This document shows positions 50,783 through 59,905 of a stretch of 64,000 nucleotides of DNA, in pieces. A model generated the notes under the pieces. That model was given only the letters and a program-made list of their open reading frames with translations, searched no databases and was not told the DNA's origin. Every line of letters starts with the position of its first letter. The stretch's first letter is position 1. Both the position numbers and the translations under genes were made by a program. Source of the stretch: Sphingorhabdus sp. SMR4y (GTDB lineage Bacteria > Pseudomonadota > Alphaproteobacteria > Sphingomonadales > Sphingomonadaceae); contig NZ_CP022336.1 of the NCBI RefSeq assembly GCF_002218195.1, forward strand, positions 2,847,001 to 2,911,000. Reading direction: 5' to 3'.

Positions 50783-53008
50783 ATGGCGACACTGGTTCTG
50801 AGCGCCGTCGGCACCGCGATCGGCGGTCCGATTGGCGGGACAATCGGGGCTATTATCGGCCAGCAGGTCGATCAGAATATCCTGTTCAAGCCGAAGGGAC
50901 GCGAGGGGCCACGGCTGCAAGAACTGGCCGTTCAGACGTCGAGCTATGGCTCACAGATACCCCGACTATTCGGCAGGATGCGGGTGGCCGGAACGGTGAT
51001 CTGGGCAACCGATCTGAAGGAAACGCGATCCCGCGAGGGCGGCGGCAAGGGACGACCCAGCACCACGATCTACAGCTATTCGGCCTGTTTCGCAGTTGCC
51101 CTTTCCAGCCGCCGGATCCAGTCCATTGGCCGGATCTGGGCAGACGGAAAAATCTTCCGTGGTGCCGCCGGGGATTTCAAGACCGAAACCGGCTTTGCCT
51201 TTCATTCCGGCAGCGAGGACCAGCCCCTCGACGGGTTGATGGCCAGTGCGGAAGCCACTGGCGGGACGCCCGCCTATCGCGGGCTGGCGCTGGCGGTTTT
51301 CGAAGACATGGACCTGACCGAATATGGCAATCGCATTCCGTCGCTGACCTTCGAAGTGATCGCCGATGACGGTTCGGTTGCGATCGCCGATATCATCATG
51401 GATATTTCGGCGCAGCGGATTGCCGGGACATCGTCCGAAAGGTTGACAGGCTATGCGGCCGGCGGTGAAGACCGGCTGGTTTCTTTGCGGGCTCTGGCCG
51501 GCTCCACACCGTTGGCCCTTTCATCCGACCCGAATGCGATCGACCGGATCGAAGCGAGGGCGCACGCCGTCGAGGACGCCGAGGCGATTGTCGCGATCAC
51601 GGGCGATTTTGTCCGCACGGCCGGCGGGCAGGAAATGCAGTCGCCAGCCAGGCGCACCGCTGCTGTTTCAGTTGCCCCGAGACAAGTGTCGCTGCGCTAT
51701 TATGATCCGGCGAGAGATTATCAATCCGGCATTCAGTCGGCCTTTCGTCCGGGATCGGGCAGAATGGTGCTCGTGCGGGATTTTCCGGCCGCGATATCGG
51801 CAGATCAGGCGAAGAAAATCGCCGCTTTCCGTCTGTGGTCGGAATATGACGCGCGCTTCAGCCTGCATGTTTCCGTACCGCTGGACGATGACCAGTACCG
51901 GCCCGCCACGCTGGTCGAGATCGCCGGTTTTGAGGGGCTGTGGCGCATCACGACATGCGAGATTGTGTCGGGGTGCGCGCAGTTGTCGCTGAAGCGGGTG
52001 CGCCCGAACAACGCTCCGGGTCCTGACGGGACGGAGCATGGCAGAAATATTGCGGACCCCGATCTCCGCGCCGGTCCGACCCGCCTGGTGCTCGCTGACC
52101 TGCCTTTCGCCCTTGATGCGCCGACTGTCGCCCCGGATTCTGCCAGGCTTTATGCCGCTGCAGCCGGTGATGCCGGATGGCGCAACGCGCCGCTTTTTGC
52201 CTCCGGACCGGACGGCGAACCGGGTGAGTATATCGGCCATATTCCTGCGCCCACGATCATCGGTACCGCGGTTGGGGCGCTTGGCTCGGCCAATCCGGCT
52301 CTGATTGACCGAACCGGTCAGGTCGACGTGGAACTGCACAATCCGGCGATGCTTCTGTCCCATGCTGACGAGACTCGCTTGCTCGCCGGGAGCAATATTG
52401 CGCTGATCGGTCGCGAACTGATTCAGTTCGCCGAGGCCGTTCCTCTGGGAGACGGTCGCTTTCGCCTGTCCGGGCTGATCCGGGGACTGGGCGGGACCGA
52501 GTCTGAAATCGCCAGTCATGGCGCTGGCGAGGATTTCGTTCTGCTCGACGGTGGTTCGATGCTGGCCATCGATCCGGCGTTTTATGCGCCATTCGTGCCC
52601 GCTGTCTTCTTTGCAGCGGGGAGGGATGATCCGGTGCCTGTCTCTGTCGCCATCGAGTCACCGGGGCTCGCCTTGACACCCTGGTCCCCGGTCCACCCGA
52701 GATGGCAGTTTGTCGATGGCGACGACCTGGAGATCAGCTGGACCCGCCGGTCCCGGGCCGGAGCGATCTGGTCCGATCATGTCGATGTACCGCTCGCCGA
52801 AGAAGCCGAGCAATATCGAATTGAACTGGCCGCCGGTGAAGAATCGGTCGCGATCGTTTCGCTGGAAGTGCAGGAAGCCCGCGTGACCATTTCGTCCGCT
52901 CAATTGGAGCCCTTTGTCGCGGGGAATATCGACATCCTGAGCGTCAGGATTTTCCAGATCGGCGATGCTGGCCAATCGGTGGCGCTCGCCTTCGGAATCC
53001 CGTTTTAA
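50783..53008 (+). CDS. GTA host-contact tail protein (g15-like, short form)
   Basis: A 741-residue tail-tip protein. The N-terminus has a Gly-rich membrane-active segment (VGTAIGGPIGGTIGAIIGQQ) followed by QELAVQTSSYGSQIPRLFGR and RVAGTVIWATDLKETRS, all typical of the RcGTA g15 family. Middle: YEADDGSVAI-like FEVIADDGSVAIADIIMDIS and FRPGSGRMVLVRDFPAAISA; C-terminal carbohydrate-binding-like strands. It is clearly shorter than the ~1300-residue RcGTA g15 and shows no TIM-barrel segment, which here appears in g12 instead. Confidence 0.85.
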   Translation: MATLVLSAVGTAIGGPIGGTIGAIIGQQVDQNILFKPKGREGPRLQELAVQTSSYGSQIPRLFGRMRVAGTVIWATDLKETRSREGGGKGRPSTTIYSYSACFAVALSSRRIQSIGRIWADGKIFRGAAGDFKTETGFAFHSGSEDQPLDGLMASAEATGGTPAYRGLALAVFEDMDLTEYGNRIPSLTFEVIADDGSVAIADIIMDISAQRIAGTSSERLTGYAAGGEDRLVSLRALAGSTPLALSSDPNAIDRIEARAHAVEDAEAIVAITGDFVRTAGGQEMQSPARRTAAVSVAPRQVSLRYYDPARDYQSGIQSAFRPGSGRMVLVRDFPAAISADQAKKIAAFRLWSEYDARFSLHVSVPLDDDQYRPATLVEIAGFEGLWRITTCEIVSGCAQLSLKRVRPNNAPGPDGTEHGRNIADPDLRAGPTRLVLADLPFALDAPTVAPDSARLYAAAAGDAGWRNAPLFASGPDGEPGEYIGHIPAPTIIGTAVGALGSANPALIDRTGQVDVELHNPAMLLSHADETRLLAGSNIALIGRELIQFAEAVPLGDGRFRLSGLIRGLGGTESEIASHGAGEDFVLLDGGSMLAIDPAFYAPFVPAVFFAAGRDDPVPVSVAIESPGLALTPWSPVHPRWQFVDGDDLEISWTRRSRAGAIWSDHVDVPLAEEAEQYRIELAAGEESVAIVSLEVQEARVTISSAQLEPFVAGNIDILSVRIFQIGDAGQSVALAFGIPF

Positions 53009-53066
53009 GAACCTGTTTTCAGTCCCACGCGTTTCACATTCAGACATCCAAAGAGAGAGAAATATC

Positions 53067-53516
53067 ATGGCAAGTTTGAAAAGTGCCCGGTTCGGCTTCC
53101 CGCTGCTGGCAGCGGGGCAGGCGCATAAGGAACTGTTTCACAATGAGGCGCTCGCCCGGATCGACTTTCTCATTCACCCGACCGTGCAGGCGGTCGAGAG
53201 CGATCCCGCGAACATTGTTCCGACGCCCGGCCAGTCATGGCTTGTCGCGCCGGGCGCTGTGGACGACTGGCAGGACCATGATGACGATATCGCCGGGTGG
53301 ACGGGAAACGGCTGGCTGTTCATCACCCCGGTGCCCCTGATGCGAGTCTATGTCACATCGAGCGAAAATTTTGTCGTTTATCGGGGAGGCTGGGAATCGC
53401 CGGAAGCCGTTGCCCGTCCGGAAGCAGGTGCCATGGTCGACAGCGAAGCGCGTTCGGCAATCGATTCGATTCTGGCGGCTCTGGTGGCGCAGGGAATTCT
53501 GCCGACTGGCCCGTGA
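53067..53516 (+). CDS. DUF2793 protein at the end of the GTA cluster
   Basis: A 149-residue DUF2793 protein (PF10983), a family of short phage/GTA tail-fibre-associated proteins. Blocks: LKSARFGFPLLAAGQAHKEL, FHNEALARIDFLIHPTVQAV, PTPGQSWLVAPGAVDDWQDH and WLFITPVPLMRVYVTSSENF. ATG 53067 follows AGAGAGAGA; an in-frame ATG at 52965 lies inside g15. Last gene of the cluster, 58 bp after g15. In other alphaproteobacteria the same family often follows g15, so it probably belongs to the particle. Confidence 0.85.
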   Translation: MASLKSARFGFPLLAAGQAHKELFHNEALARIDFLIHPTVQAVESDPANIVPTPGQSWLVAPGAVDDWQDHDDDIAGWTGNGWLFITPVPLMRVYVTSSENFVVYRGGWESPEAVARPEAGAMVDSEARSAIDSILAALVAQGILPTGP

Positions 53517-53706
53517 AAGCGACTCTTCCGCGCCACTGGCGGACGGATTTTCGCTATCCCACCGAGATTAAGGTCTATTTTTTAGCTTAAATACTGAAAA
53601 TGGCGACATTTTCGCAACAGTTATGCAATTTGGCTGCTTGCACTGGCAAGATCAAGCGGGTAGAAAGCGGCGTGAATTTAGAACCTAATTGAGAAGGGGA
53701 ATATAA

Positions 53707-54831
53707 ATGCGGAAGCTTGCCTTAGGAATGGCGCTTGCCTCCACAGCGCTCGCTACACCTGCCCTGGCCCGTGATGGCCAGTGGTATGTCGGTGTCGAGG
53801 GCGGTGCGATGATTGTCGAAGACGTTGACCTGGATATCGCTGGTATCACAGATACTGCCAGCATCGATCACGACACAGGATATGATTTCGACGGAATAGT
53901 CGGTTATGATTTCGGATCATTCCGTCTTGAAGCTGAAGTTGGCTACAAACAGGCTAGCTCTGGTGACCTTATCGGTACGACCCCGGTTCTCGGCGGCGCG
54001 TTCATTCCTGGTCTCGGAAATTCCGGAAACGCCGGATATTTCATTGACACAAACGGCGACGTCAATGCGCTCAGCTTCATGCTGAACGGTCTGGTTGACT
54101 TCGGTCCTGATGACGGACTTCAGGGCTTTGTAGGCGGCGGCGTTGGTGTTGCTCGTACAGAACTCACCAACATTATTGCAACGCCATGGCTTGACGATTC
54201 CGATACCGGTTTCGCATGGCAGGCAATTGCCGGTGTCCGCGCTCCGCTCAGCGACAGCTGGGACGTTGGCCTGAAATATCGCTATTTCAACACAACCGGT
54301 GTTGATCTTGTCGATTCGCTCGGTCGTGATGTTTCAACCGATGTTTCGAGCCACTCGATCCTCGGTAGCTTGATCTACAACTTTGGCGGCGAACCTGCGG
54401 CACCACCGCCACCACCGCCTCCGCCACCACCGCCACCACCGCCACCTCCACCGCCACCACCGCCACCACCACCGGCAGTATGTGCGCCTGGCCCTTACAT
54501 TGTGTTCTTTGACTGGGATCAGTCGGATATCACTCCTGAAGCGGCTTCGGTTCTCGACAATGCGGTTACCGCATATGGTGATTGTGGTTCGGCTCAGGTC
54601 ATGCTGGCTGGTCACGCTGACAAATCTGGTTCTGCCAGCTACAACGTCGGCCTGTCCCAGCGTCGCAACGCGGCTGTTCGTGCGTATCTTGAATCGCGCG
54701 GCATCGGCAGCGGCGTTATCTCGAGCGAAGCCTTCGGTGAATCGCGTCCTCGCGTTGAAACCGCAGACGGCGTTCGTGAGCCTCAGAACCGTCGTGTTGA
54801 AGTTATGTACGGACCTGGTTCCGGCAACTAA
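53707..54831 (+). CDS. OmpA-family outer-membrane protein with polyproline linker
   Basis: A 374-residue protein: signal peptide (LALGMALASTALATPALARD), an 8-strand N-terminal beta-barrel (WYVGVEGGAMIVEDVDLDIA, YDFGSFRLEAEVGYKQASSG, WDVGLKYRYFNTTGVDLV), then a run of 24 consecutive prolines (54403-54474), and a C-terminal OmpA/peptidoglycan-binding domain (FFDWDQSDITPEAASVLDNA, LAGHADKSGSASYNVGLSQR, NRRVEVMYGPG). Role: anchoring the outer membrane to the wall. ATG 53707 follows GAAGGGGAAT. It is followed by a strong terminator. Confidence 0.95.
   Translation: MRKLALGMALASTALATPALARDGQWYVGVEGGAMIVEDVDLDIAGITDTASIDHDTGYDFDGIVGYDFGSFRLEAEVGYKQASSGDLIGTTPVLGGAFIPGLGNSGNAGYFIDTNGDVNALSFMLNGLVDFGPDDGLQGFVGGGVGVARTELTNIIATPWLDDSDTGFAWQAIAGVRAPLSDSWDVGLKYRYFNTTGVDLVDSLGRDVSTDVSSHSILGSLIYNFGGEPAAPPPPPPPPPPPPPPPPPPPPPPPPAVCAPGPYIVFFDWDQSDITPEAASVLDNAVTAYGDCGSAQVMLAGHADKSGSASYNVGLSQRRNAAVRAYLESRGIGSGVISSEAFGESRPRVETADGVREPQNRRVEVMYGPGSGN
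54403..54474 (+). repeat. CCN microsatellite encoding 24 prolines
   Basis: Twenty-four uninterrupted CCN codons, built mostly of CCA CCA CCG units (CCACCACCG) with occasional CCT. A nine-base unit repeated in tandem can change length by slippage without changing the frame, so linker length between barrel and peptidoglycan domain may vary between strains. Confidence 0.85.
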
Positions 54832-54858
54832 TAGCAACACTGCTACCAATATCGGAAA

Positions 54859-54885
54859 GGGCTGGTCTTCGGACCGGCCCTTTTT
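54859..54885 (+). terminator. Rho-independent terminator of the OmpA-family gene
   Basis: GGGCTGGTC-TTCG-GACCGGCCC with a UUCG tetraloop and one G-U pair, followed by TTTTT. A textbook terminator 28 bp beyond the stop. Confidence 0.93.
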
Positions 54886-55151
54886 CGTTTCCGCTCTGGT
54901 AATGTCACGGGACGGGGGACTCCCCCATCCGCTCTGTTCTCCGGCAACCGGATTTCAACAGTCTGGAGTGATTTCGGATGAGCCGCTTCAAGCAGACCGA
55001 GATCTGATACCGCCGATGCTGGAGCAGATGCGATCTATCCGGTACCGGCTGGCGAAAAGGTGTTCGCGAACTGATGTAAGATCAGTCCGGTGAGGGGGAG
55101 GGCATCGGGTGCGAAAGCCGCTAGAGGTCTGCTTCAGACCGTCACAGGGAT
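54886..55151. other. Intergenic region without recognisable gene
   Basis: About 265 bp between the ompA terminator and the purQ stop. A few open frames cross it but none resembles a protein. Besides a minor GGGGGACTCCCCC stem (about 54913) I see no feature. Confidence 0.5.
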
Positions 55152-55808
55152 TTAGCCAAGCAGGCTTTCGAACAGGGCCAGTCCGTCGGTACCGCCATGT
55201 TTCTCGTCAATAGCCCGTTCCGGGTGCGGCATCATGCCCAGAACATTGCCCGCTTTGTTGATTATGCCGGCAATGTTGCGCGAAGACCCGTTGATGTCGC
55301 CGCGATAGCGGAACAGCACCTGGTTCTCGCTTTCCAGCCGGTCCAGTGTTTCCTCATCGGCAAAGAAATTGCCGTCATGATGGGCGACGGGGATCGAAAT
55401 GGGGGTTTGCCTGTCATAGCTGGACGTGAAAATTGTGTCTGTGTTGATAACGTCCAGATCGGCGTCCTTGCAGACGAAATTGATGTTGCTGTTGCGCATC
55501 AGCGCACCCGGCAAAAGCCCCGTTTCGGTAAGAATCTGAAAACCGTTGCACACGCCCAGAACCTTCACGCCGCGTTCGGCTGCCTCGATTACCGGCTTGA
55601 TGATATGGGATCGCGAAGCCATCGCTCCCGATCGCAGATAATCACCGTAGGAAAAGCCGCCGGGAACCGCGATGACATCCAGCCCTGCCGGAAGCTCGCT
55701 GTCTCCATGCCAGACCATGTGGGGCTTTTGCCCCGTCACTGTCTCCAGCGCGACGGCCATATCGCGATCGCAGTTGGAACCGGGGAAGACGATCACTGCA
55801 GATTGCAT
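55152..55808 (-). CDS. purQ: Phosphoribosylformylglycinamidine synthase, glutaminase subunit
   Basis: A 218-residue class I glutaminase that supplies ammonia to PurL in purine synthesis. N-terminal [20 protein letters not shown], oxyanion segment [18 protein letters not shown], nucleophile Cys in [20 protein letters not shown], and His/Glu pair in [14 protein letters not shown] start at ATG 55808, which shares one base with the purS stop (TGATG). Works with PurS and PurL; PurL is not in the window. Confidence 0.95.
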   Translation of the reverse strand: MQSAVIVFPGSNCDRDMAVALETVTGQKPHMVWHGDSELPAGLDVIAVPGGFSYGDYLRSGAMASRSHIIKPVIEAAERGVKVLGVCNGFQILTETGLLPGALMRNSNINFVCKDADLDVINTDTIFTSSYDRQTPISIPVAHHDGNFFADEETLDRLESENQVLFRYRGDINGSSRNIAGIINKAGNVLGMMPHPERAIDEKHGGTDGLALFESLLG

Positions 55809-56062
55809 CAGGAAACGGTCTCCGCCACGGATTCCGGCATCTCGATATCGTAATTTTCGATAACGGTGTTGGCGAGCAGCTTGTCGCACATTTTCTCGAT
55901 CTCTGCACGGCTGACGGTCGGATCCAGGTCGAGCTCGATCAGCTTGCCGGCGCGCACATCGTTGACGCCGGAGAAATCCAGACTATCCAGCGCATGATGG
56001 ATGGCCTTGCCCTGAGGGTCCAATACGCCCGGTTTCAGCGTAACAAATATTCTGACTTTCAT
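55808..56062 (-). CDS. purS: Phosphoribosylformylglycinamidine synthase, PurS subunit
   Basis: An 84-residue protein that bridges PurQ and Pur[61 protein letters not shown] and [12 protein letters not shown] are the standard PurS sequence. It overlaps purQ by one base. The next purine gene, purC, lies 2.9 kb upstream rather than adjacent, because the Slam-like pair sits between. Confidence 0.95.
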   Translation of the reverse strand: MKVRIFVTLKPGVLDPQGKAIHHALDSLDFSGVNDVRAGKLIELDLDPTVSRAEIEKMCDKLLANTVIENYDIEMPESVAETVS

Positions 56063-56180
56063 CCTGCGCCCTCGCGTTTTGTCGGCATCAACACCGCCAT
56101 GCTATAGCGTCAAGATTAGCCGGGGCAAGAGCTAGAAGGACAATTGGAAAGGGCGAAAGCCCGATTGCCGCGTTATCCCG

Positions 56181-57599
56181 TCAGAAATAACGGGCAAATT
56201 TGAAGTTCACGCGGTGACGGCTCATTTCATACAGATCATAATTGCTGTCCACCCGCGAATAGACATAGTCGACGGAGGGAGAAAATCCGAGAAACTTGAT
56301 TTTGCGGCTGCCCATATAGGCCCGGGCGAATCCGCGCCAGTCTTCCCGTTTCTCGGTGGAATAGAGCAGCAGGGGCGCGTCAAATGCCGACCGGCTGACG
56401 CTCGCGGCAACCCCGGCGTTCAGGCCGAGCGGCAGTTCGCCGCCCAGACCCAGATTGACACCATAGTTGAAGCTGGAGAAACCCTCTGCGTTGAGCAGAT
56501 CGCGGCGGGCGAAAACGCTGGCCGAGGCGATCAGCGACTTGCCGACAAGATGTTCATAGGTTGCGTTCGCGCCGAGCTGCCAGCCGCTATAGGAATCGCT
56601 GATCTGAGATTCGGTGCGCCGTGCGTCTAGTTCCACGCCCAGTCTCTGTCCCTCGCTGAGCGCCTGTTGATAGCCGAAGCGGCCACCATATTCGCGGGTT
56701 GCGAGCCGTCCGCCATACCAGCGTTGCAGCCCGACCGCCTGCAGCGAGACGCTGCTATAACGGGCTACCCGCAGTTCCGGACCGGCGGCAACCTGAATGA
56801 CGATATCGTCTGCTGCCTTGCCCTTGTAATTGACGATCTTGCTGTCAGCATCGAACAATAGCGCCATCCGGTCGCTGGTCTTTATGCGAATGCCGCCCGA
56901 AAAACCTGCGGTCTGGCCGATGCCGGAACGCTCGCGCGCGCTGTCGTCAAGCTGTAGCGGCAATTTGATCGGGCCGAAATTGATGTCGATGGATTCGGCA
57001 TCGGTGGCACCGTTGATATTGGTGTCCGGGGCAAAGCCGAAATCAAAACTGAAGCGCCAGATTCGCTGGTCGCGCAAAATGCTGCGCGTATTGCGGATGG
57101 TCCTGGCGATCTCGTCCGGAAGATTCTCGTCATTCTGCGCAAGGCGGAAATGATAATCCGCGCTCGCTTCCTTGCCGGTCAGCAAATAGGCTCTGGCCAG
57201 TTCCAGCCGCACCCGCGTTTGCCCGGGATTCTCGTCGAGGATCGAGCGGAATTTCCTGATTGCACCTTTGATGTCGCCCGTCTCGATGGCGATATAGCCG
57301 GCCAGAAAGCGCTGCTGCATCTGCAACTCGGGGACCTGGCCCAGAGCATCGACCAAGGGCAAGGCCGCCTGATAATTTTTCTGCTGAACCAGAGATTCTG
57401 CTTGGGCCAGAAGCTGTTGCGGTGTCACGCGAAGGTTGCATTGACCGGCAGTATTGCAAGTCCGTCCGATATCGGACGCGATCTCGACTGCCCCGTCGGC
57501 TGCTATGACCATTGGGGATGCAGCCCGGGCTTCGCCGAAACCTGCGATTGCCACGCAGGACAATGCCGCGGTTTTGACGATAGTGGCGGAATGACGCAT
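56181..57599 (-). CDS. Slam-like outer-membrane protein (surface lipoprotein assembly modifier, DUF560)
   Basis: A 472-residue outer-membrane protein. Signal peptide (IVKTAALSCVAIAGFGEARA), a periplasmic helical TPR region (about 60-170: PQQLLAQAESLVQQKNYQAA, FLAGYIAIETGDIKGAIRKF, LELARAYLLTGKEASADYHF) and a C-terminal barrel of about 14 strands from FSFDFGFAPDTNINGATDAE to the terminal HRVNFKFARYF ending in Phe. These are the two domains of Slam translocons, which export lipoproteins to the cell surface (type XI secretion). The gene begins 8 bp after the TbpB-like lipoprotein gene, its obvious substrate. Located between purS and purC. Confidence 0.87.
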   Translation of the reverse strand: MRHSATIVKTAALSCVAIAGFGEARAASPMVIAADGAVEIASDIGRTCNTAGQCNLRVTPQQLLAQAESLVQQKNYQAALPLVDALGQVPELQMQQRFLAGYIAIETGDIKGAIRKFRSILDENPGQTRVRLELARAYLLTGKEASADYHFRLAQNDENLPDEIARTIRNTRSILRDQRIWRFSFDFGFAPDTNINGATDAESIDINFGPIKLPLQLDDSARERSGIGQTAGFSGGIRIKTSDRMALLFDADSKIVNYKGKAADDIVIQVAAGPELRVARYSSVSLQAVGLQRWYGGRLATREYGGRFGYQQALSEGQRLGVELDARRTESQISDSYSGWQLGANATYEHLVGKSLIASASVFARRDLLNAEGFSSFNYGVNLGLGGELPLGLNAGVAASVSRSAFDAPLLLYSTEKREDWRGFARAYMGSRKIKFLGFSPSVDYVYSRVDSNYDLYEMSRHRVNFKFARYF

Positions 57600-57607
57600 G
57601 CTCGCCT

Positions 57608-58864
57608 CTAGGGCTGTTTGCCGACAAATGTTCCCAGAATATCGATCCGCTCATCCGGCGTTCCGCCCACGATCCGATATCCGCCTCCCAGTTCTTCAGC
57701 ATCCGGGCCGTAGAAGGCGCCGTTGATGCTGGAACCGGCAATCACGAGATCGAGCCTCGAATTGTTCGGATTGACAAACCAGGCCTCGTTAAACTGGCCG
57801 AAGAAACCGCCTGCGGTCACCAGATTGATGTCGCCGCCGCCATTGGCGAAGAATCTGGCGCCCTCCAGCACGCTATGTTGACCGCTGGTACCGTCGAACA
57901 TCGGTGCACCGACCGAACCGTCGAGGGACAACGAGAAGGTATTTGCTCCGAAATCGACGCTCGTCGTCGCATTGCCCGCGATCCACTGCATATAGGTGTC
58001 GAAATTGCCCGTGGTGTCCGGCTGGTCGTTGAATACCATGCTGGCCAGCATGGTACCGTTGAAGGTGCCGGTCCCGCTGGTGGGTACGGCATCATTGGAT
58101 GTTATTTCTCCATAGGCAAAAGCCCCTCTTTCGAGCGTGCTGACCTGCGTGGTCAGGCCGGTATCACCGTCGTAGCTTACCGATGCCTGGTTTCTCAGAT
58201 ATCCCGCAAATGTCACATATTGCGTGTCGGTTCCCGGGAGCTGGTAGAAGAATGTGGTCGAATCGTAGCTGCCGCCCTGCGTCTGGTCGATCAGATCGAA
58301 CAGAAATTCTGCGGGCGCCCCAACCACCGGTCGCGCCTGGCTGACATTGTTGGAAGAGCCGGATTCCAGATACTGGACGCCGGGAATATTCCACATGTTC
58401 GATCCCAGATCGGGCGTGCCGACCTGTGGTTCGACAGCGCCGCCGAAATCTGTCCGGTGCAGCGGGTCCTGAAAACGGCTGGCGCCGGATGTTCCGGCCA
58501 GTCCGTTGGTAAAGCTGACGTTGAAGATCGCGTCGCGGGGATCATAGGCGATAGTCAGGTTCGAATTGCGAACCGTGGTGGCATCACCTTGATATAATTG
58601 GCTGATTTGACTGGTTTGACGCACTGAACGCTGCTGGCCGACGCTGCCCGGGTCCTGCACGGTTGACTGGTAGCTGTGCGATGACCCCACTGCGGTATAG
58701 GTCTTTGCTTCGGTTGGGTCGACGAATGTATGCTCCGTCGTGCCACCGGTTCCTCCTCCTCCTGAGCCGCCGGTTGGAGGTGCGCTACTGCCGGCGGATT
58801 GGGGGCCGGCACCGCCGCAGGCGGCGAGCATCGTTGTACTGGCGAGCAAAATCAAAAGGCGCAT
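57608..58864 (-). CDS. TbpB/HpuA-like surface lipoprotein, likely Slam substrate
   Basis: A 418-residue lipoprotein: LILLASTTMLAAC gives a lipobox (Cys about residue 16), followed by a Gly/Ser-rich linker (GGSGGGGTGG). The C-terminal ~140 residues form a TbpB-like beta-barrel: GTFNGTMLASMVFNDQ, FSLSLDGSVGAPMFDG, SIN GAFYGP-type hallmark INGAFYGPDAEELGGGYRI and a final strand. This GxFYGPxAxELGG motif is typical of transferrin-binding protein B and HpuA families. Expected at the cell surface, capturing haem, iron or another ligand; the ligand is unknown and no TonB receptor is adjacent. Confidence 0.87.
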   Translation of the reverse strand: MRLLILLASTTMLAACGGAGPQSAGSSAPPTGGSGGGGTGGTTEHTFVDPTEAKTYTAVGSSHSYQSTVQDPGSVGQQRSVRQTSQISQLYQGDATTVRNSNLTIAYDPRDAIFNVSFTNGLAGTSGASRFQDPLHRTDFGGAVEPQVGTPDLGSNMWNIPGVQYLESGSSNNVSQARPVVGAPAEFLFDLIDQTQGGSYDSTTFFYQLPGTDTQYVTFAGYLRNQASVSYDGDTGLTTQVSTLERGAFAYGEITSNDAVPTSGTGTFNGTMLASMVFNDQPDTTGNFDTYMQWIAGNATTSVDFGANTFSLSLDGSVGAPMFDGTSGQHSVLEGARFFANGGGDINLVTAGGFFGQFNEAWFVNPNNSRLDLVIAGSSINGAFYGPDAEELGGGYRIVGGTPDERIDILGTFVGKQP

Positions 58865-59006
58865 CGGAATATTTCCTCACATGGGTTCCACATGAGGTCC
58901 GTGCTATCAGCACATTGGTTAATTTGGCGTAAACCATCCCGGCATTCGGTTGGCCATCAAAACGAAGGCCGGTTTGTCCTGATGTTCACTGATGCCGTGG
59001 TAAAAG

Positions 59007-59783
59007 CTATTTCCCGCGTTTCTTCCGCTCGCTGTTCAGGTCGGTCACTTCACTGACGCCTTCGGGGAACAGTCCGAGACGGCGGGCAACTTCCTGATAA
59101 GCCTCGGCTTCTCCGCCCATGTCGCGGCGGAAACGATCCTTGTCGAGCTTCTCGTTGGTCTTGAGGTCCCACAGACGGCAGCCGTCCGGACTGATTTCGT
59201 CGGCGAGGATGATCCGGGAAAAATCGCCTTCGAAAATCCGTCCGAACTCAAGCTTGAAATCGACAAGCTTGATGCCGATCCCGGCGAACATGCCGGCCAT
59301 GAAGTCGTTGATCCGGATCGCCATGGCGGAGATATCCTGCATTTCTTCCTGGCTCGCCCAGCCGAAGCAGGCGATATGCTCTTCGGCAACCAGCGGATCG
59401 CCGAGCGCGTCATCCTTGTAGCAATATTCCAGCAATGTGTGCGGAAGCGGCGTGCCTTCTTCGATACCCAGGCGCTTGGACAGAGAGCCGGCGGCGACAT
59501 TGCGGACGATCACTTCGATCGGCACAATCTCGACCTGCTTGACGAGCTGCTCGCGCATATTGAGGCGGCGGATGAAATGGCTCGGGATACCGATGTGGCC
59601 GAGCAGGGTGAAAATATGCTCGCTGATCCGGTTGTTGATCACGCCCTTGCCGTTGATCGTACCCTTTTTCTCGGCATTGAAAGCCGTAGCATCGTCCTTG
59701 AAATATTGGATGATGGTGCCGGGTTCCGGACCTTCGTAAAGAATCTTGGCCTTACCTTCGTAAATCTGGCGACGACGGGACAT
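59007..59783 (-). CDS. purC: SAICAR synthase (phosphoribosylaminoimidazole-succinocarboxamide synthase)
   Basis: A 258-residue purine enzyme adding aspartate to CAIR. Start [20 protein letters not shown], then [40 protein letters not shown] and [32 protein letters not shown] are diagnostic. ATG 59783. The order purC - [Slam pair] - purS - purQ on the minus strand implies the purine genes were once neighbours. Distances (about 142 bp to the lipoprotein start) allow separate promoters. Confidence 0.95.
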   Translation of the reverse strand: MSRRRQIYEGKAKILYEGPEPGTIIQYFKDDATAFNAEKKGTINGKGVINNRISEHIFTLLGHIGIPSHFIRRLNMREQLVKQVEIVPIEVIVRNVAAGSLSKRLGIEEGTPLPHTLLEYCYKDDALGDPLVAEEHIACFGWASQEEMQDISAMAIRINDFMAGMFAGIGIKLVDFKLEFGRIFEGDFSRIILADEISPDGCRLWDLKTNEKLDKDRFRRDMGGEAEAYQEVARRLGLFPEGVSEVTDLNSERKKRGK

Positions 59784-59905
59784 TGCTGGGTTCCACTTCG
59801 CAAAGAGAGCGACAAAAAATCATGCCCCGGAAAACCGAATCGTGCGATTTCGATTGAACCGGGGCGTTAAACCCCACCTATATGCCAAACTGAATGGCGG
59901 CGCAA

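Larger units (their letters stand above)
38186..53516 (+). mobile_element. Gene transfer agent structural cluster (RcGTA-like)
   Basis: About 15.3 kb of co-directional genes in the order of the Rhodobacter capsulatus GTA: small terminase, large terminase, portal, g3.5, protease, capsid, g6, g7, small gene, g8, g9, g10, g10.1, g11, g12, g13, g14, g15, DUF2793. There is no integrase, excisionase, repressor, replication, holin or endolysin gene and no attachment-site duplication was noticed. Core genes (patatin, ompA) flank it. This supports a domesticated GTA rather than a prophage, though an old defective prophage cannot be excluded by sequence alone. Confidence 0.85.

Noticed and set aside
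38186-53516. Intact prophage
   Set aside because: No integrase, repressor, replication, holin or endolysin gene and no attachment-site duplication was seen next to the flanking core genes.
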